From Erysipelotrichales bacterium (GTDB taxonomy: Bacteria; Bacillota_I; Bacilli_A; RFN20; CAG-826), in contig JAFLVA010000006.1 in assembly GCA_022508525.1 (NCBI GenBank), positions 1 through 63,658 on the forward strand: a stretch of DNA of 63,658 bases. The letters run 5' to 3'. The notes beneath the pieces were generated by a model, which made no database searches, was not told the origin of the DNA, and saw nothing but the letters and a program-made list of their open reading frames with translations. Position numbers and translations under genes: made by a program. Of this stretch, positions 34,050 to 43,452 are shown in pieces; within the stretch, counting starts at the first letter, position 1; every line of letters begins with the position of its first letter.

Positions 34050-36704
34050 TTATCTAAGACAACCAGATTTTTTATTTTTGGAATTAGAATCAACAACTAC
34101 ATTACGATTATTAGCCTGTGCATCTTTAATTTGTTCACTATTTACTTGTCCAATTGCAGTTTTGCCTTCACGAGTAAATTTGGTTTCGACAGGTAATAAT
34201 TCAATAATAATGTCTTTCTTAACTTTTTTCTTAAAGCAGCCACTATTGAATTCAACACTTTCTTGATGTGGAAGTCCTTCAGATAATATTGTTTCCATTC
34301 TGTTAGTTTCAATATTATAAACAAATGTACGTTTAACATTGAAATTCTTAACTTCGACTTTATTTTCTTTCTTAGAAATTGGAGTAGTAATCTTAAATGA
34401 TAATTTTTCATTTCTTGATAAATAGATTGTCTTATCATCGTATTGTTTCATTGCATCAACATTGTAAGCAATCTTTTTAACATTATGACCATCTAAATCC
34501 ATTCTATAGAATGAACTGCATAAGACATCTTTTTCTGTTTCTTTAACAGTAACTTGGTCTGTCTTTGCATTATTTACAGAAGGAACTTGTCTCTTTTCAA
34601 AATATGCCACTCTTTCGTTGCGACGTAAGTAATAGATTGCTTCATTATTAACAATAATATCTCTTTCTTTAATATTGGAAGCAATAATCTTATTTTCTTT
34701 ACCATCGCTTCTCACACTATGTAGTCTATTATAGCTATCTAAATAATAAACATAGCTATGATCCATCTTAACAATAGTGCCAAAATCATCGGCTAAAAGC
34801 ACTCTCTTCTTACCATCTGCAGATAATTTCATTAAGATTTCATTTCTTGTATTTGTTGATTTTCTAAGAATATATAGCCAATCGTTTGTGCTATAAACAA
34901 TTCTTTCAACATTTGATAAAATTTCTGTTCTATTGCTGCCATCTAAATCAATACAGAACATTGGACGATAATCAAAGTTTCCGATTGTATAATAAATTTT
35001 ATTATTAATCGTATCAAAATAATCATAGATATTATCTTCTAATAGAATATCTTCTTTAGTCACGAGATCTAAGACATGCAAATCTAAGTTGTATGAACAT
35101 GGACTCCAAACAGAATATACAACTTTATTATTTACTACATCATGTAAAATGCATGATGAATCAAGTACCTTTTCAGTCTTTTCATTTTTAATGTTATATA
35201 CTAAGAAAGTTGTTTTTGCATTTTCTTCACCTTCAATAGCTTCAGCATAAGTATAGAAAATATTATCATCTATAACATCCATAATATCGACAACTTCTGG
35301 GATAATAACTTTATATGTAGCATTAACCATATCTACATAACCAATTTCATAGTTGTTGAAATTACGTTTTGCATGTAAAATTTTCTTACCAAATAATGAA
35401 CATCCTTTTTTCTGTTCATCTATTTTTACTTCTAATTTCTTTTTAAAGAAGAAACCTTTTCCATCTTTAGTGAAATACAAAGAATCTTCTTCATCAAATA
35501 AATAGTCACCGAGCTTCTTTGTACTATCTATAACAGTAATAGTTTCTGTTAAAACATTGTAAGCACAAACACTTTTATTGTTCTTTAAATAAAATAATTT
35601 GGAACCATAACATGTAAATAATTCAGTAATACCTTTTACAACTGGATCTTTTTCTTCTACGATGCCATCTACAACTTTATATAAAGCATATCTTTCACCA
35701 AGGAATTCATCATCTTCTTTTGCAGGTTCATTCTTTTTATTATCTTTAACTGGAGCTGCATTTACTTCAAACTTTTTCTCTTCTTTACGTAGAACAAATC
35801 TTTGTCCACCTATAACAAATAAATATTTGTTAAAAATAAATGACTTGTTTATTTCGTTAATATGCTTAATTGAATCTTTGTATTTTCTAATTTTTTCAAA
35901 CAAAGATAAGCAATAATCAATTCTATCTGGATTACCAAGGCAAGAAATAGCTTCATTATAAGTAGATTCAGCATCAATTCCTTGTTCAAGAAGTTGGCGT
36001 GCAACTTCTGCTTGATTCTTTTCAATAGCGACTTTAATTGCAGGAATATCCTCTAATTCCTTTACTTTCTTAACTGTGCCAATCTTTTTGGTGAAGTCAT
36101 CTAACTCTGCTTTCATTTGTTTAAGCATCGAAGATTCTGCCTTATATTTGTCTGCAAAATTAATATCAGTTTTTAAAACTTTAAGAATATGTTCTTTGCA
36201 TGCCAAGATTTTATTGCTAATTTCTTTATACAAATCAAATTCATTAAAAAGTTTAGCATTATCTTCGCTATTATATTTGTCAATTAAACTCTTTTCAAGT
36301 TTCTTTAAACCTTGAATCTTGTTTAAAACTGGAATTGATTTTCCTTTAAATTCGAGATACCAAGTTTTTGGTGAAGATGCTTTAGACAATTTGATTTTGT
36401 CTATAAGTCTTTCAACCATAGGAATATTTAGGTCTGTCGTAGTATTGAATTCATCCCACTCATAAGTTTCAAATAAGTTATCAATATACGCCAAAGCGTC
36501 ATCAGAATCATTTACATTTGTCATTGCTGATTGAATTAATTCTGAAAACTTTTCTTCTGGACTTGCTCCTCCTTTTCTATCAAGAAGTTCTGCTACTTGT
36601 GTTGTTACATCACAAAAAGCACATGTAACAACGTCAGCATTCTCGGAAAAAGATAGTAGTGCGCCACAATTTGGACATTTACGAGTTATTTGTTTTTCTT
36701 CCAT
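34050..36704 (-). CDS. Zinc-ribbon protein with helical and DUF5050-like beta-propeller domains
   Basis: An 884-residue protein. Residues 10-33 form an N-terminal zinc ribbon (CPNCGALLSF ... CAFC). Residues ~50-330 are helical. Residues ~330-800 form repeated beta strands of the DUF5050-type propeller (SLYFTKDGKG, FCIDLDGSNR, YRMDLDGHNVKKI, with repeated -YYL/YYTI- strands). The end is a charged tail (SKNKKSGCLR). It is the last gene of the SPFH operon, 104 bp after yidD. No signal peptide, so cytosolic, perhaps at the membrane through its partners. Function unknown. Confidence 0.7.
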   Translation of the reverse strand: MEEKQITRKCPNCGALLSFSENADVVTCAFCDVTTQVAELLDRKGGASPEEKFSELIQSAMTNVNDSDDALAYIDNLFETYEWDEFNTTTDLNIPMVERLIDKIKLSKASSPKTWYLEFKGKSIPVLNKIQGLKKLEKSLIDKYNSEDNAKLFNEFDLYKEISNKILACKEHILKVLKTDINFADKYKAESSMLKQMKAELDDFTKKIGTVKKVKELEDIPAIKVAIEKNQAEVARQLLEQGIDAESTYNEAISCLGNPDRIDYCLSLFEKIRKYKDSIKHINEINKSFIFNKYLFVIGGQRFVLRKEEKKFEVNAAPVKDNKKNEPAKEDDEFLGERYALYKVVDGIVEEKDPVVKGITELFTCYGSKLFYLKNNKSVCAYNVLTETITVIDSTKKLGDYLFDEEDSLYFTKDGKGFFFKKKLEVKIDEQKKGCSLFGKKILHAKRNFNNYEIGYVDMVNATYKVIIPEVVDIMDVIDDNIFYTYAEAIEGEENAKTTFLVYNIKNEKTEKVLDSSCILHDVVNNKVVYSVWSPCSYNLDLHVLDLVTKEDILLEDNIYDYFDTINNKIYYTIGNFDYRPMFCIDLDGSNRTEILSNVERIVYSTNDWLYILRKSTNTRNEILMKLSADGKKRVLLADDFGTIVKMDHSYVYYLDSYNRLHSVRSDGKENKIIASNIKERDIIVNNEAIYYLRRNERVAYFEKRQVPSVNNAKTDQVTVKETEKDVLCSSFYRMDLDGHNVKKIAYNVDAMKQYDDKTIYLSRNEKLSFKITTPISKKENKVEVKNFNVKRTFVYNIETNRMETILSEGLPHQESVEFNSGCFKKKVKKDIIIELLPVETKFTREGKTAIGQVNSEQIKDAQANNRNVVVDSNSKNKKSGCLR

Positions 36705-36808
36705 ATATCATTCCTCCTAACAAATTTTGTATATCTCGCATTGTTAATAAATAAATTATAAACTACAAAGTGTTAAAAAAGCGTTAATGCTTTTATATTG
36801 GTTAAAAA

Positions 36809-37201
36809 TTATGGTAAGTCAATTCCACCATTAGGTGGTTTGCACCTACATATACGCCTTATGCCTTTTATTATTCCAATAATAAGGCCATATTTTTGTA
36901 TTGATCTAAGCATATAAGTTGAGCAAGAAGGTGTAAATCTGCATTTATCTCTAACAGACATTGGTGCATAAGCCTTATAAAGTAATATTGACCCAATCGC
37001 TAATCTTCTTAAAAATATATAAGTTACAATAGCTACTAGGATAGTTACGATAATCCAAATTGTTCTATCAAGTAAATTCAAACATGTAATCGGAATATAG
37101 ACAGAGTGAATTATAATTATCGCTATAAGAGATACAACAAAGTAATTTGTAATATCTTTTTTTCTAACCTCGCGTATATAATTTATCTCAGAATCTTGCA
37201 T
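36809..37201 (-). CDS. yidD: YidD-like membrane protein insertion factor with N-terminal membrane extension
   Basis: The C-terminal ~70 residues match YidD: CRFTPSCSTYMLRSIQKYG followed by GIIKGIRRICRCKP. Standard YidD is 70-85 residues; here the N-terminal ~60 residues add two membrane helices. YidD aids the YidC insertase. The C-terminal ending NGGIDLP replaces the usual GGYDPVP. Its start overlaps the preceding gene by 19 bp, which suggests coupled translation and a role linked to its neighbours rather than the usual rpmH-rnpA-yidC cluster. Confidence 0.8.
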   Translation of the reverse strand: MQDSEINYIREVRKKDITNYFVVSLIAIIIIHSVYIPITCLNLLDRTIWIIVTILVAIVTYIFLRRLAIGSILLYKAYAPMSVRDKCRFTPSCSTYMLRSIQKYGLIIGIIKGIRRICRCKPPNGGIDLP

Positions 37202-37884
37202 TTGGCATTCCTAAATTTTAATTGCTTTTCAGCTTTTTCAATTAATTCATCTAATTTTTCAAAATCATTATTATCGACACATGCTACAATTTCATCTACA
37301 GTTAATTTAAGATTTGTTTCACAATCTAATAAAGACTCATCTGACATTGGATCTGAGAAACGGATATCATCTGCTAACTTTGTCATCTTTGTTTTAAGAT
37401 CTTTATCATTTATGAAAGGAATAAGTACTTCCACACTTGATCTTAAATCTTCAATATAAAATACTTTTTTTCTTGTATGTTGTTTGTTTTGACGAATATA
37501 GCCGACACTCCATGTCATATAAGCTACAACTATCAAATAGATAACACTAAGAGCAACATAAACAGCCCATGCTACTTTAACTGTAGCTAAACTAGTATGT
37601 TTAAATCCCATAAAGTAAGTGCCTAAACCAGCATATAAAGCATTTGCACTATAGAAAACATATAACAAGCCCGGTATAGTCACAATATCATTTCGATCGC
37701 TTTTTTTCGTAAAGAAATAAATAAAAGCTAAAACACAAAGATTTACTCCAAATGTGAATGCCCATGCAATCCAGAATACAGTTGTTCTATATTCCGCACT
37801 TGTAAACAAGAAAATAAACAAATTAGCTACTAAATAAATAGCCAAAATAGAAATTAAAGAAATGTTACGAAATTTAGTTTTCAT
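37183..37884 (-). CDS. Hypothetical four-helix membrane protein with cytosolic tail
   Basis: A 233-residue protein. Four membrane helices occur near 10-30, 36-60, 68-90 and 101-124. The C-terminal ~95 residues are acidic and helical (EDLRSSVEVLIPFINDKDLK; NNDFEKLDELIEKAEKQLKF). It lies between the SPFH gene and yidD; stop and start overlap by 19 bp. The order suggests a membrane partner of the SPFH protein, as in Bacillus ydj-type operons. The family is not named here. Confidence 0.7.
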   Translation of the reverse strand: MKTKFRNISLISILAIYLVANLFIFLFTSAEYRTTVFWIAWAFTFGVNLCVLAFIYFFTKKSDRNDIVTIPGLLYVFYSANALYAGLGTYFMGFKHTSLATVKVAWAVYVALSVIYLIVVAYMTWSVGYIRQNKQHTRKKVFYIEDLRSSVEVLIPFINDKDLKTKMTKLADDIRFSDPMSDESLLDCETNLKLTVDEIVACVDNNDFEKLDELIEKAEKQLKFRNAKCKILR

Positions 37885-37895
37885 ATTGATCTCCT

Positions 37896-39092
37896 TTATA
37901 ATTTAAATCCGCATTTCGAGCAGAATTTTGAGCCAGTTTCAACTTCTTCATTACAATTTGGACAAACCGCCTTAGCTGGCTCTAATTTATTGCCACATTC
38001 TAAACAGAATTTAGCGTTAGCATCAACCTGGACACCACAATGAGGACATGTTATTTTGTCACTAAACATCTTATAGCCACATTCAGGACAGAACTTTGCA
38101 CCATTTTTTACCATTGCGTGACATTGTGGACAAACCTTATCAGCATTTTGTGCATTCAAAGATGTCGACATTTGAGAAACACTATCTTGCATTCCTTTGC
38201 CAATTCCTAGTCCCATTCCAAGTCCCATCATTGGATTCATAGTAGAACCTGCCGACTCGTTTTTAGCAGCGTTCTCTAAAACATCAAACTTTCTTTCATC
38301 TTGATAAGTGTATCCTTGCACTGCTCTTGCTTGAGCCATAGCTTCACCCATTTTGATGGTTTTTAAACGTTCGATTTCTATATCATTCATTGCAGTGAGG
38401 AATTTTTCTTTTGCCTCTTTTAATTTTGCAAGATCATCTTCTCCACAACTAACAGAATTCAAATAGAAATGAGATACCTTTAGGCCTAAGTCTTCCAATT
38501 CAGCATTAAGTCTTTCTTCAATCACACGAGACATTTCAGTAATTCGTGTATTGATTTCCAAAATACTAACTTGCATATTTACAATAGCTTTGTGAATTTC
38601 TTCTCTAACATAAGTTATTATCAAGCCCTTGATTGTCTTTTTTACGGAATCGACATCAAAACTAGGCAATTGTCCCACAACTCTAACAACAAATCTACGC
38701 GAGTCTGCAACAGAAATACCCATTTGACCATAACTACGAACATTGACAATTAAATGATATTTAGGATCTTCAACAGGTAATGGTGTATCTGTTCCCCATA
38801 AAATATCTAAGACACTGACTTTGTTTACAAAGACAACATCGCAAGTAAATGGTGTTTTATCTCCGAATATTTTTCCAAACACTCTCTTTAAAAATGGTAA
38901 ATTTTCTGTTTTTAAAGAGTGGATACCTTTGCCAAACAAATCTAATGCTTGACCATCTTTATAAAAAATTGCTTCTTGTGATTCATTTACTATTAACTGA
39001 GAATTACTATTAAAATTTTCTATATGATGTTTCCAAACAAGTGTTCTATTGTCTCCTACGTATTTTATAATATCCAAATTATTTTCACCCAT
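37896..39092 (-). CDS. SPFH-domain protein with three C-terminal zinc ribbons (YdjI-like)
   Basis: A 398-residue protein. Residues ~25-260 form an SPFH (band 7) domain with AIFYKDGQALDLFGKGIHSL and the coiled segment around residues 195-255. A Met/Gly-rich linker (MMGLGMGLGIGKGM) follows. Three zinc ribbons close the protein: CPQC...CPEC, CPHC...CLEC and CPNC...CSKC. It resembles B. subtilis YdjI, which with neighbours scaffolds membrane stress proteins. It is the first gene of the operon (SPFH, 4-TM, yidD, propeller) with a ~110-nt leader from the promoter at 39205-39233. Confidence 0.82.
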   Translation of the reverse strand: MGENNLDIIKYVGDNRTLVWKHHIENFNSNSQLIVNESQEAIFYKDGQALDLFGKGIHSLKTENLPFLKRVFGKIFGDKTPFTCDVVFVNKVSVLDILWGTDTPLPVEDPKYHLIVNVRSYGQMGISVADSRRFVVRVVGQLPSFDVDSVKKTIKGLIITYVREEIHKAIVNMQVSILEINTRITEMSRVIEERLNAELEDLGLKVSHFYLNSVSCGEDDLAKLKEAKEKFLTAMNDIEIERLKTIKMGEAMAQARAVQGYTYQDERKFDVLENAAKNESAGSTMNPMMGLGMGLGIGKGMQDSVSQMSTSLNAQNADKVCPQCHAMVKNGAKFCPECGYKMFSDKITCPHCGVQVDANAKFCLECGNKLEPAKAVCPNCNEEVETGSKFCSKCGFKL

Positions 39093-39204
39093 CTATTATT
39101 CCTCCAAACAACAGAAAAAAAGTTTACGTGCATTTACATTTGCATGCTGAGATATTTTTGGCATCGTATCAATACTTTTTTTCATATTCAATTCCTTTAC
39201 CAAA

Positions 39205-39233
39205 AGAATACCTTATGTAAGGTATATTGTCAA
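39205..39233 (-). promoter_or_regulatory. Promoter with inverted repeat in the spacer (SPFH operon)
   Basis: On the minus strand TTGACA and TATTCT are spaced by 17 bp. The inverted repeat ATACCTTA-CA-TAAGGTAT covers most of the spacer and part of the -10. It looks like the binding site of a dimeric regulator acting at the promoter. Confidence 0.75.
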
Positions 39234-39382
39234 TATTTCTAGTTTGATTGCAAAATTTAAAAAGCAGTAAATTTCATTTCACTAAAAACTTATGCATATA
39301 GTATTCACCAACTATACCAGTTCGAAATTGAACAACTCTCTTATTTTCATATGCACATTTACATATATTTTACATGCAAAAA

Positions 39383-39412
39383 TAAAAAAGCCCGAATTAA
39401 TCAGACTTTTTA
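39383..39412 (-). terminator. Terminator after tRNA-Gln
   Basis: Minus strand AGTCTGA/TTCGGGCT stem (G-T pairs), followed by TTTTTTA, 7 bp 3' of the tRNA. Confidence 0.7.
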
Positions 39413-39418
39413 TTAAAA

Positions 39419-39493
39419 TGGCTGGGAAAGCAGGATTCGAACCTGCGATTGCCTGGTTCAGAGCCAGGTGACTTACCGCTTGTCCATTTCCCA
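39419..39493 (-). tRNA. tRNA-Gln (anticodon CTG)
   Basis: On the minus strand TGGGAAA pairs with TTTCCCA; anticodon stem CCTGG/CCAGG encloses CTCTGAA, so anticodon CTG. T loop TTCGAAT and an encoded CCA are present. Confidence 0.94.
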
Positions 39494-39495
39494 AT

Positions 39496-39519
39496 AAGTT
39501 GTTAAATAAATTAACAACT
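39496..39519 (-). terminator. Hairpin after ktrA
   Basis: GTTGTTAA and TTAACAAC form an 8-bp stem right after the ktrA stop. There is no long T run, so this may end or only slow transcription before the tRNA. Confidence 0.4.
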
Positions 39520-40171
39520 ATATTCTAGATTTTTTATAAATTTTTGCAACAATTTTACTAGTTCCAATTATAAAAACATTGTCATCTTTTTTAAATGAAT
39601 AATTAGGACCAGGAATCTCAACTTTTTCGCCGTTTTTTACAGCAATAACATTGATGTTAAACTTACCTCTTAAGTTCAATTCTGAAAGTGCTCTACCAAC
39701 CCAATCCTTTGGAACATGAATTTCTGATATTTCATATTCGTCATTTATTTTTACAAAATCTATAAGGTTAGATGCATCGCATTTTACTGCCATTTTTTCT
39801 GCAATATCTTTTTCTGGATATACAACTTCAGAAGCACCCGCCATTCGTAAAAATTTACTTTGCGTGTCGCTTGATGCTTTAGAAATAATATATTTTGCCC
39901 CTAATTCTTTTAATAATGAAGTTATTTCTAAACTGGCTTGGAAATTGTCAGAAATCGCAACAATACATATATCAAAATTTTTGACACCAAGATCTAGCAG
40001 CGTTTGTTCTTGCATACAGTTTCCAATATATGCATTTTCATATGTATTTGATAATGCGTTAATAACATCTTTTTTTATATCGACAATACAAATATCATTA
40101 TTAAGTTCTTTTAACTTCTTCGCAACATGCTTTCCAAATTCGCCCATTCCAATAATTAAAATAGTTTTCAT
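39518..40171 (-). CDS. ktrA: K+ uptake regulatory subunit KtrA/TrkA
   Basis: A 217-residue protein: Rossmann RCK_N fold with GMGEFGKHVAKKL and VDIKKD, then an RCK_C (TrkA-C) domain near 140-217 (VGRALSELNLRGKFNINVIA). It gates the KtrB channel in response to ATP/ADP or c-di-AMP. It starts one base after the ktrB stop, so both are co-expressed, at the end of the mscS-orf-ktrB-ktrA operon. Length is normal. Confidence 0.9.
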   Translation of the reverse strand: MKTILIIGMGEFGKHVAKKLKELNNDICIVDIKKDVINALSNTYENAYIGNCMQEQTLLDLGVKNFDICIVAISDNFQASLEITSLLKELGAKYIISKASSDTQSKFLRMAGASEVVYPEKDIAEKMAVKCDASNLIDFVKINDEYEISEIHVPKDWVGRALSELNLRGKFNINVIAVKNGEKVEIPGPNYSFKKDDNVFIIGTSKIVAKIYKKSRI

Positions 40172-40172
40172 A

Positions 40173-41528
40173 TTATCCCACCAATACCTTTCCTTCTGGT
40201 TTTCTTAACATTTCACTTGTTTTATCTTTAAATAATAAGTCAAATAATGTAAAGGCACCTAAACGTCCAAAATACATTAATACAATCAAAATAATTTTTG
40301 TCAATGGTACTGCCTTAGCAGTTGCACCTAATGTCAAACCTACTGTACCAATCGCAGATATAACTTCAAACAAAGTTTCTTCTAAAGTTAATTCTTGTGT
40401 TGCACTTATAATGATAGTCGCTAATAATGCAATTGATAAATACGATAATAGCAACGCACTCGATTGTTTAACAATTTTATTAGGGATAGTTTGTTTCATG
40501 ACAGTAGCATCTTCTTTACCTTTAGCCATGGCTATGACATTTGCAAAAACAATAACAGCGGTTGTAACTTTAATTCCTCCGGCAGTCGATCCAGAATTTC
40601 CTCCAATAAACATTAATAATATGGTTAATAATATACCAGAATCAGTCAACTTATCTAAGTCAAGAGCGTTAAATCCTGCAGTTCTTGGACTAATCGCTAA
40701 AAATAGAGAGTTCAATATTTTTTGAGGAACACTAAATTCATAAAATGTACCACTTCTTCCGATATTTGTAAATTCAAATACAAAGAAAAATATTGTCGGA
40801 ACAAGAATTAGAATCCCATTCCACACTAATACAATTTTTGTGTGAAGATTATACTTTTTAAAATTAAATTTCTTATCCCATATATCACTCCATACAATAA
40901 AGCCTAATCCACCAATTATAATTAATCCAGATATAGTAAGTAATACACCAAAATTATTATAATATGGTGTAAGTGATCCTGTTTCTGATCCTATAATATC
41001 AAATCCAGCATTACAAAATGCTGAAACAGAATGGAAAACACCCATATAAATAGCCCTACTTCCATAATCAGGATAAAAGAATATCGTGAGCAATACTGCT
41101 CCTATTCCCTCAAATGCAAGAGTGCCAATAATTATTTTTTTCATTAATGGAATTACTTCAGAAATTGTAATTGTACCCGCTGATTGCATCAAAATTGTTT
41201 GATTGTATAATCTAATATTTCTTTTAAAAGCCATGAAAATTAACGTAATAATTGTCATGAACCCTAGACCGCCAATTTGAATCAAAATAAGGATGACAAC
41301 TTGGCCGAAAGTCGACCAATCATTTGCGGTATCTATTGTCACAAGACCCGTAACACATGTTGCACTTGTTGCCGTAAATAATGCATCTAAAAACTTAATT
41401 GATGTTCCGGTTTTTGATGAAAAAGGTAACAATAAAAGAATAGTTCCTAATATTATTGCAATTAAGTAGCCAAGTGATAGGAGATGTACTGCTGACATTT
41501 TTCTTCTTTTTTTCATAATACTAAACAC
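40173..41528 (-). CDS. ktrB: K+ transporter subunit KtrB/TrkH
   Basis: A 451-residue integral membrane protein with the four M1-P-M2 repeats of the KtrB/TrkH family; the first selectivity loop reads TATSATCVTGLV, the third SPRTAGFNALD, and GGNSGSTAGGIKVTT follows. It takes up K+ with KtrA as regulator. The start could be GTG at 41528 or ATG at 41516 (MKKRRKMSAVHLL); there is no strong site to decide. It lies 6 bp after the preceding gene stop. Confidence 0.9.
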   Translation of the reverse strand: MFSIMKKRRKMSAVHLLSLGYLIAIILGTILLLLPFSSKTGTSIKFLDALFTATSATCVTGLVTIDTANDWSTFGQVVILILIQIGGLGFMTIITLIFMAFKRNIRLYNQTILMQSAGTITISEVIPLMKKIIIGTLAFEGIGAVLLTIFFYPDYGSRAIYMGVFHSVSAFCNAGFDIIGSETGSLTPYYNNFGVLLTISGLIIIGGLGFIVWSDIWDKKFNFKKYNLHTKIVLVWNGILILVPTIFFFVFEFTNIGRSGTFYEFSVPQKILNSLFLAISPRTAGFNALDLDKLTDSGILLTILLMFIGGNSGSTAGGIKVTTAVIVFANVIAMAKGKEDATVMKQTIPNKIVKQSSALLLSYLSIALLATIIISATQELTLEETLFEVISAIGTVGLTLGATAKAVPLTKIILIVLMYFGRLGAFTLFDLLFKDKTSEMLRKPEGKVLVG

Positions 41529-41534
41529 TAAATT

Positions 41535-42479
41535 CTATTTCTTACCATATGTAGATTCTACGTATTTCTTTTGCATATTAAGCATTCTTTTGCTTATACT
41601 TGCAAGATGTGCCAAATCACGTTCAAAAATAATTGTTATGCGCTTTTCTGCTTCATCTAAATTGACTTTTTTCATATCAATAGCGTTGATGCTATTTATT
41701 ACTTCATTACATTCATCAAGAAGTTCGGCATTATCAATGTTATCATCAATTGACATATTTTCAATTATGTAGCGTATCGAATATAAATGGCCTCTCATAC
41801 TAAATAATAATTTAGCAATTTGTTTCTTCTTTTTAGTTTCTTTTGTTTTTTGATTTTTAATTATCTTATCAAATTTTCTTTTATAAGAAAGTAGTACTGT
41901 CAATTTTTCCTCTGTTGATTCTAGGCTACCAGTTAATTTATTAGTTTTAAAACTTATTAAATAAATTATGCCTAAAACAGCAGCAATAATAGGAATATAC
42001 CAATATGGCAATGAAAACGATTCTTCAGGATTTTCTTCATTGCCGTGTGAATATACAAATATTTCTTCACCATTTTGCAAGTATTTTGTGAATTTTATAG
42101 AATTTGTTCCATCAATTTTCCCATCTTCTTCACTCACTGATACATTAACACTTATAGTATATACGTAATCACTTTCCATACTATCGTCAAAAGTAAATGT
42201 ATTATCATCACTTTTTTGTTCGGCAATAGAAAGCACATTCCAATCATAAATCAAACTATACTCTTCATAACGTTCTTGAGCATCGTCAGATACAAAATCA
42301 AGACTCAATGTATATTCTTTACTATATGTTCCTTTGTGTTCAAAATTAAAAACAAAATCTTCTTTTTTTAGTATAGATTGTTCATCAGCTGAAGTTACTT
42401 TAACCTCGTTATTTATCAATAAACTAGAACAAAAAAGTGCACCGGTGACTACAAACAATTTAAGAATTGGTCTCATCAT
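41535..42479 (-). CDS. Hypothetical secreted/membrane-anchored protein in the turgor operon
   Basis: A 314-residue protein. It has an N-terminal signal sequence (~residues 1-32, ending near VTSADE), an extracytoplasmic domain of ~130 residues with beta strands, a membrane helix at ~160-178 (YWYIPIIAAVLGIIYLISF), and a cytosolic helical domain of ~135 residues (KLTVLLSYKRKFDKIIKNQK ... ERDLAHLASISKRML). It overlaps mscS by 4 bp (ATGA) and precedes ktrB. It might sense envelope tension and signal to one of its operon partners; that is inference. Confidence 0.65.
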   Translation of the reverse strand: MMRPILKLFVVTGALFCSSLLINNEVKVTSADEQSILKKEDFVFNFEHKGTYSKEYTLSLDFVSDDAQERYEEYSLIYDWNVLSIAEQKSDDNTFTFDDSMESDYVYTISVNVSVSEEDGKIDGTNSIKFTKYLQNGEEIFVYSHGNEENPEESFSLPYWYIPIIAAVLGIIYLISFKTNKLTGSLESTEEKLTVLLSYKRKFDKIIKNQKTKETKKKKQIAKLLFSMRGHLYSIRYIIENMSIDDNIDNAELLDECNEVINSINAIDMKKVNLDEAEKRITIIFERDLAHLASISKRMLNMQKKYVESTYGKK

Positions 42480-43306
42480 TTATCACCATCCTTATCATCG
42501 CATATATGAACATCGAGTTGATTAAATGGAATTGATATATTGTTTTCTTTAAAAGCATCAAATACTTTTCTAGGCATATCGTAATAAACATCCCAATAAT
42601 CTCCAGTATTTACCCATAGACGAACTGAGTATTCTAAACTAGATTCCCCATGATTTGCTAAAAAAATCTTTGGTTTTGGTTTTGATAAAACTCTTTTATC
42701 ATTTTTAGCTACTTCGTTGAGAATATACTCTACTTTGTCAAGATCAGATTCATAGGAAACTGTAAATGATAAAGTAACTCTTCTTGTTGGCAAAGATGTA
42801 AAATTTGTAATTGTGCAGTTTACCATCTTTGAATTTGGCACGATGATACGTTTATTATCAGCAGAAATAATCTCACTAGTTAGAAGTTTAATATTAATGA
42901 TCTTTCCTTCTGCTCCATCAACTTCAATATGGTCTCCTCTTCTAAAAGGTTTGTTAAAAATTATTATTATTCCATTAGCTAAGTTAGCCAATGAATCTTT
43001 TAAAGCTAGAGCAACTGCTAAAGCAATAGATGAAAATCCAACTAATAACGAAGAGGTAGAAATCGATAAAATGCTTGCAACAATAAATATTGTTACAACC
43101 CATAAAATGAGTTTTGTTACAGCTAAATAAAATGATATAGCTGTACCATCAACTCCGCCTTTTGTTAAAAGCTTGTTCATAATTGTGCAAATAAGTTTTA
43201 TTAATACTAAAGCGATTATAATAACGCTTATCGATAATACAAGCGGCCATAAATTTTTCTCAAAAAATTTATAAAAAGTATCCCAAATAGTTGCAAAACT
43301 TACCAT
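42476..43306 (-). CDS. mscS: MscS-family mechanosensitive channel
   Basis: A 276-residue small-conductance channel. Three N-terminal membrane helices (TM3 with FSSIALAVALALKDSLANLANG), then the beta domain (FRRGDHIEVDGAEGKI) and the alpha/beta C-terminal vestibule. Channel opening releases osmolytes on hypo-osmotic shock. It is the first gene of an operon with ktrB and ktrA, joining osmolyte release and K+ uptake. The AAGGAGG site precedes ATG. Confidence 0.9.
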   Translation of the reverse strand: MVSFATIWDTFYKFFEKNLWPLVLSISVIIIALVLIKLICTIMNKLLTKGGVDGTAISFYLAVTKLILWVVTIFIVASILSISTSSLLVGFSSIALAVALALKDSLANLANGIIIIFNKPFRRGDHIEVDGAEGKIINIKLLTSEIISADNKRIIVPNSKMVNCTITNFTSLPTRRVTLSFTVSYESDLDKVEYILNEVAKNDKRVLSKPKPKIFLANHGESSLEYSVRLWVNTGDYWDVYYDMPRKVFDAFKENNISIPFNQLDVHICDDKDGDK

Positions 43307-43320
43307 TAGTTTTCCTCCTT

Positions 43321-43452
43321 TTAAATTACATTTATAGTAATGGTTTTACCACTTAACTCTTCAGTTTCAGAAATGATAGTAAATATCCCTTTAAATCCAT
43401 AACGTAAATACAGTGCGAATCCTTCTAAGCTTCCTTCGTTTATTATAGTTAA
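43321..43452 (-). pseudogene. Short coding fragment upstream of mscS
   Basis: On the minus strand an open stretch without a start codon reads NEGSLEGFALYLRYGFKGI, then FTIISETEELSGKTITINVI and a stop, just before the mscS ribosome site. It looks protein-like but has no start and is preceded by TAG within the palindrome at 43441-43460. It is probably the end of a lost gene. Confidence 0.35.

Noticed and set aside
39312-39494. Minus-strand open frame over tRNA-Gln
   Set aside because: Runs through the tRNA and its terminator; not a gene.
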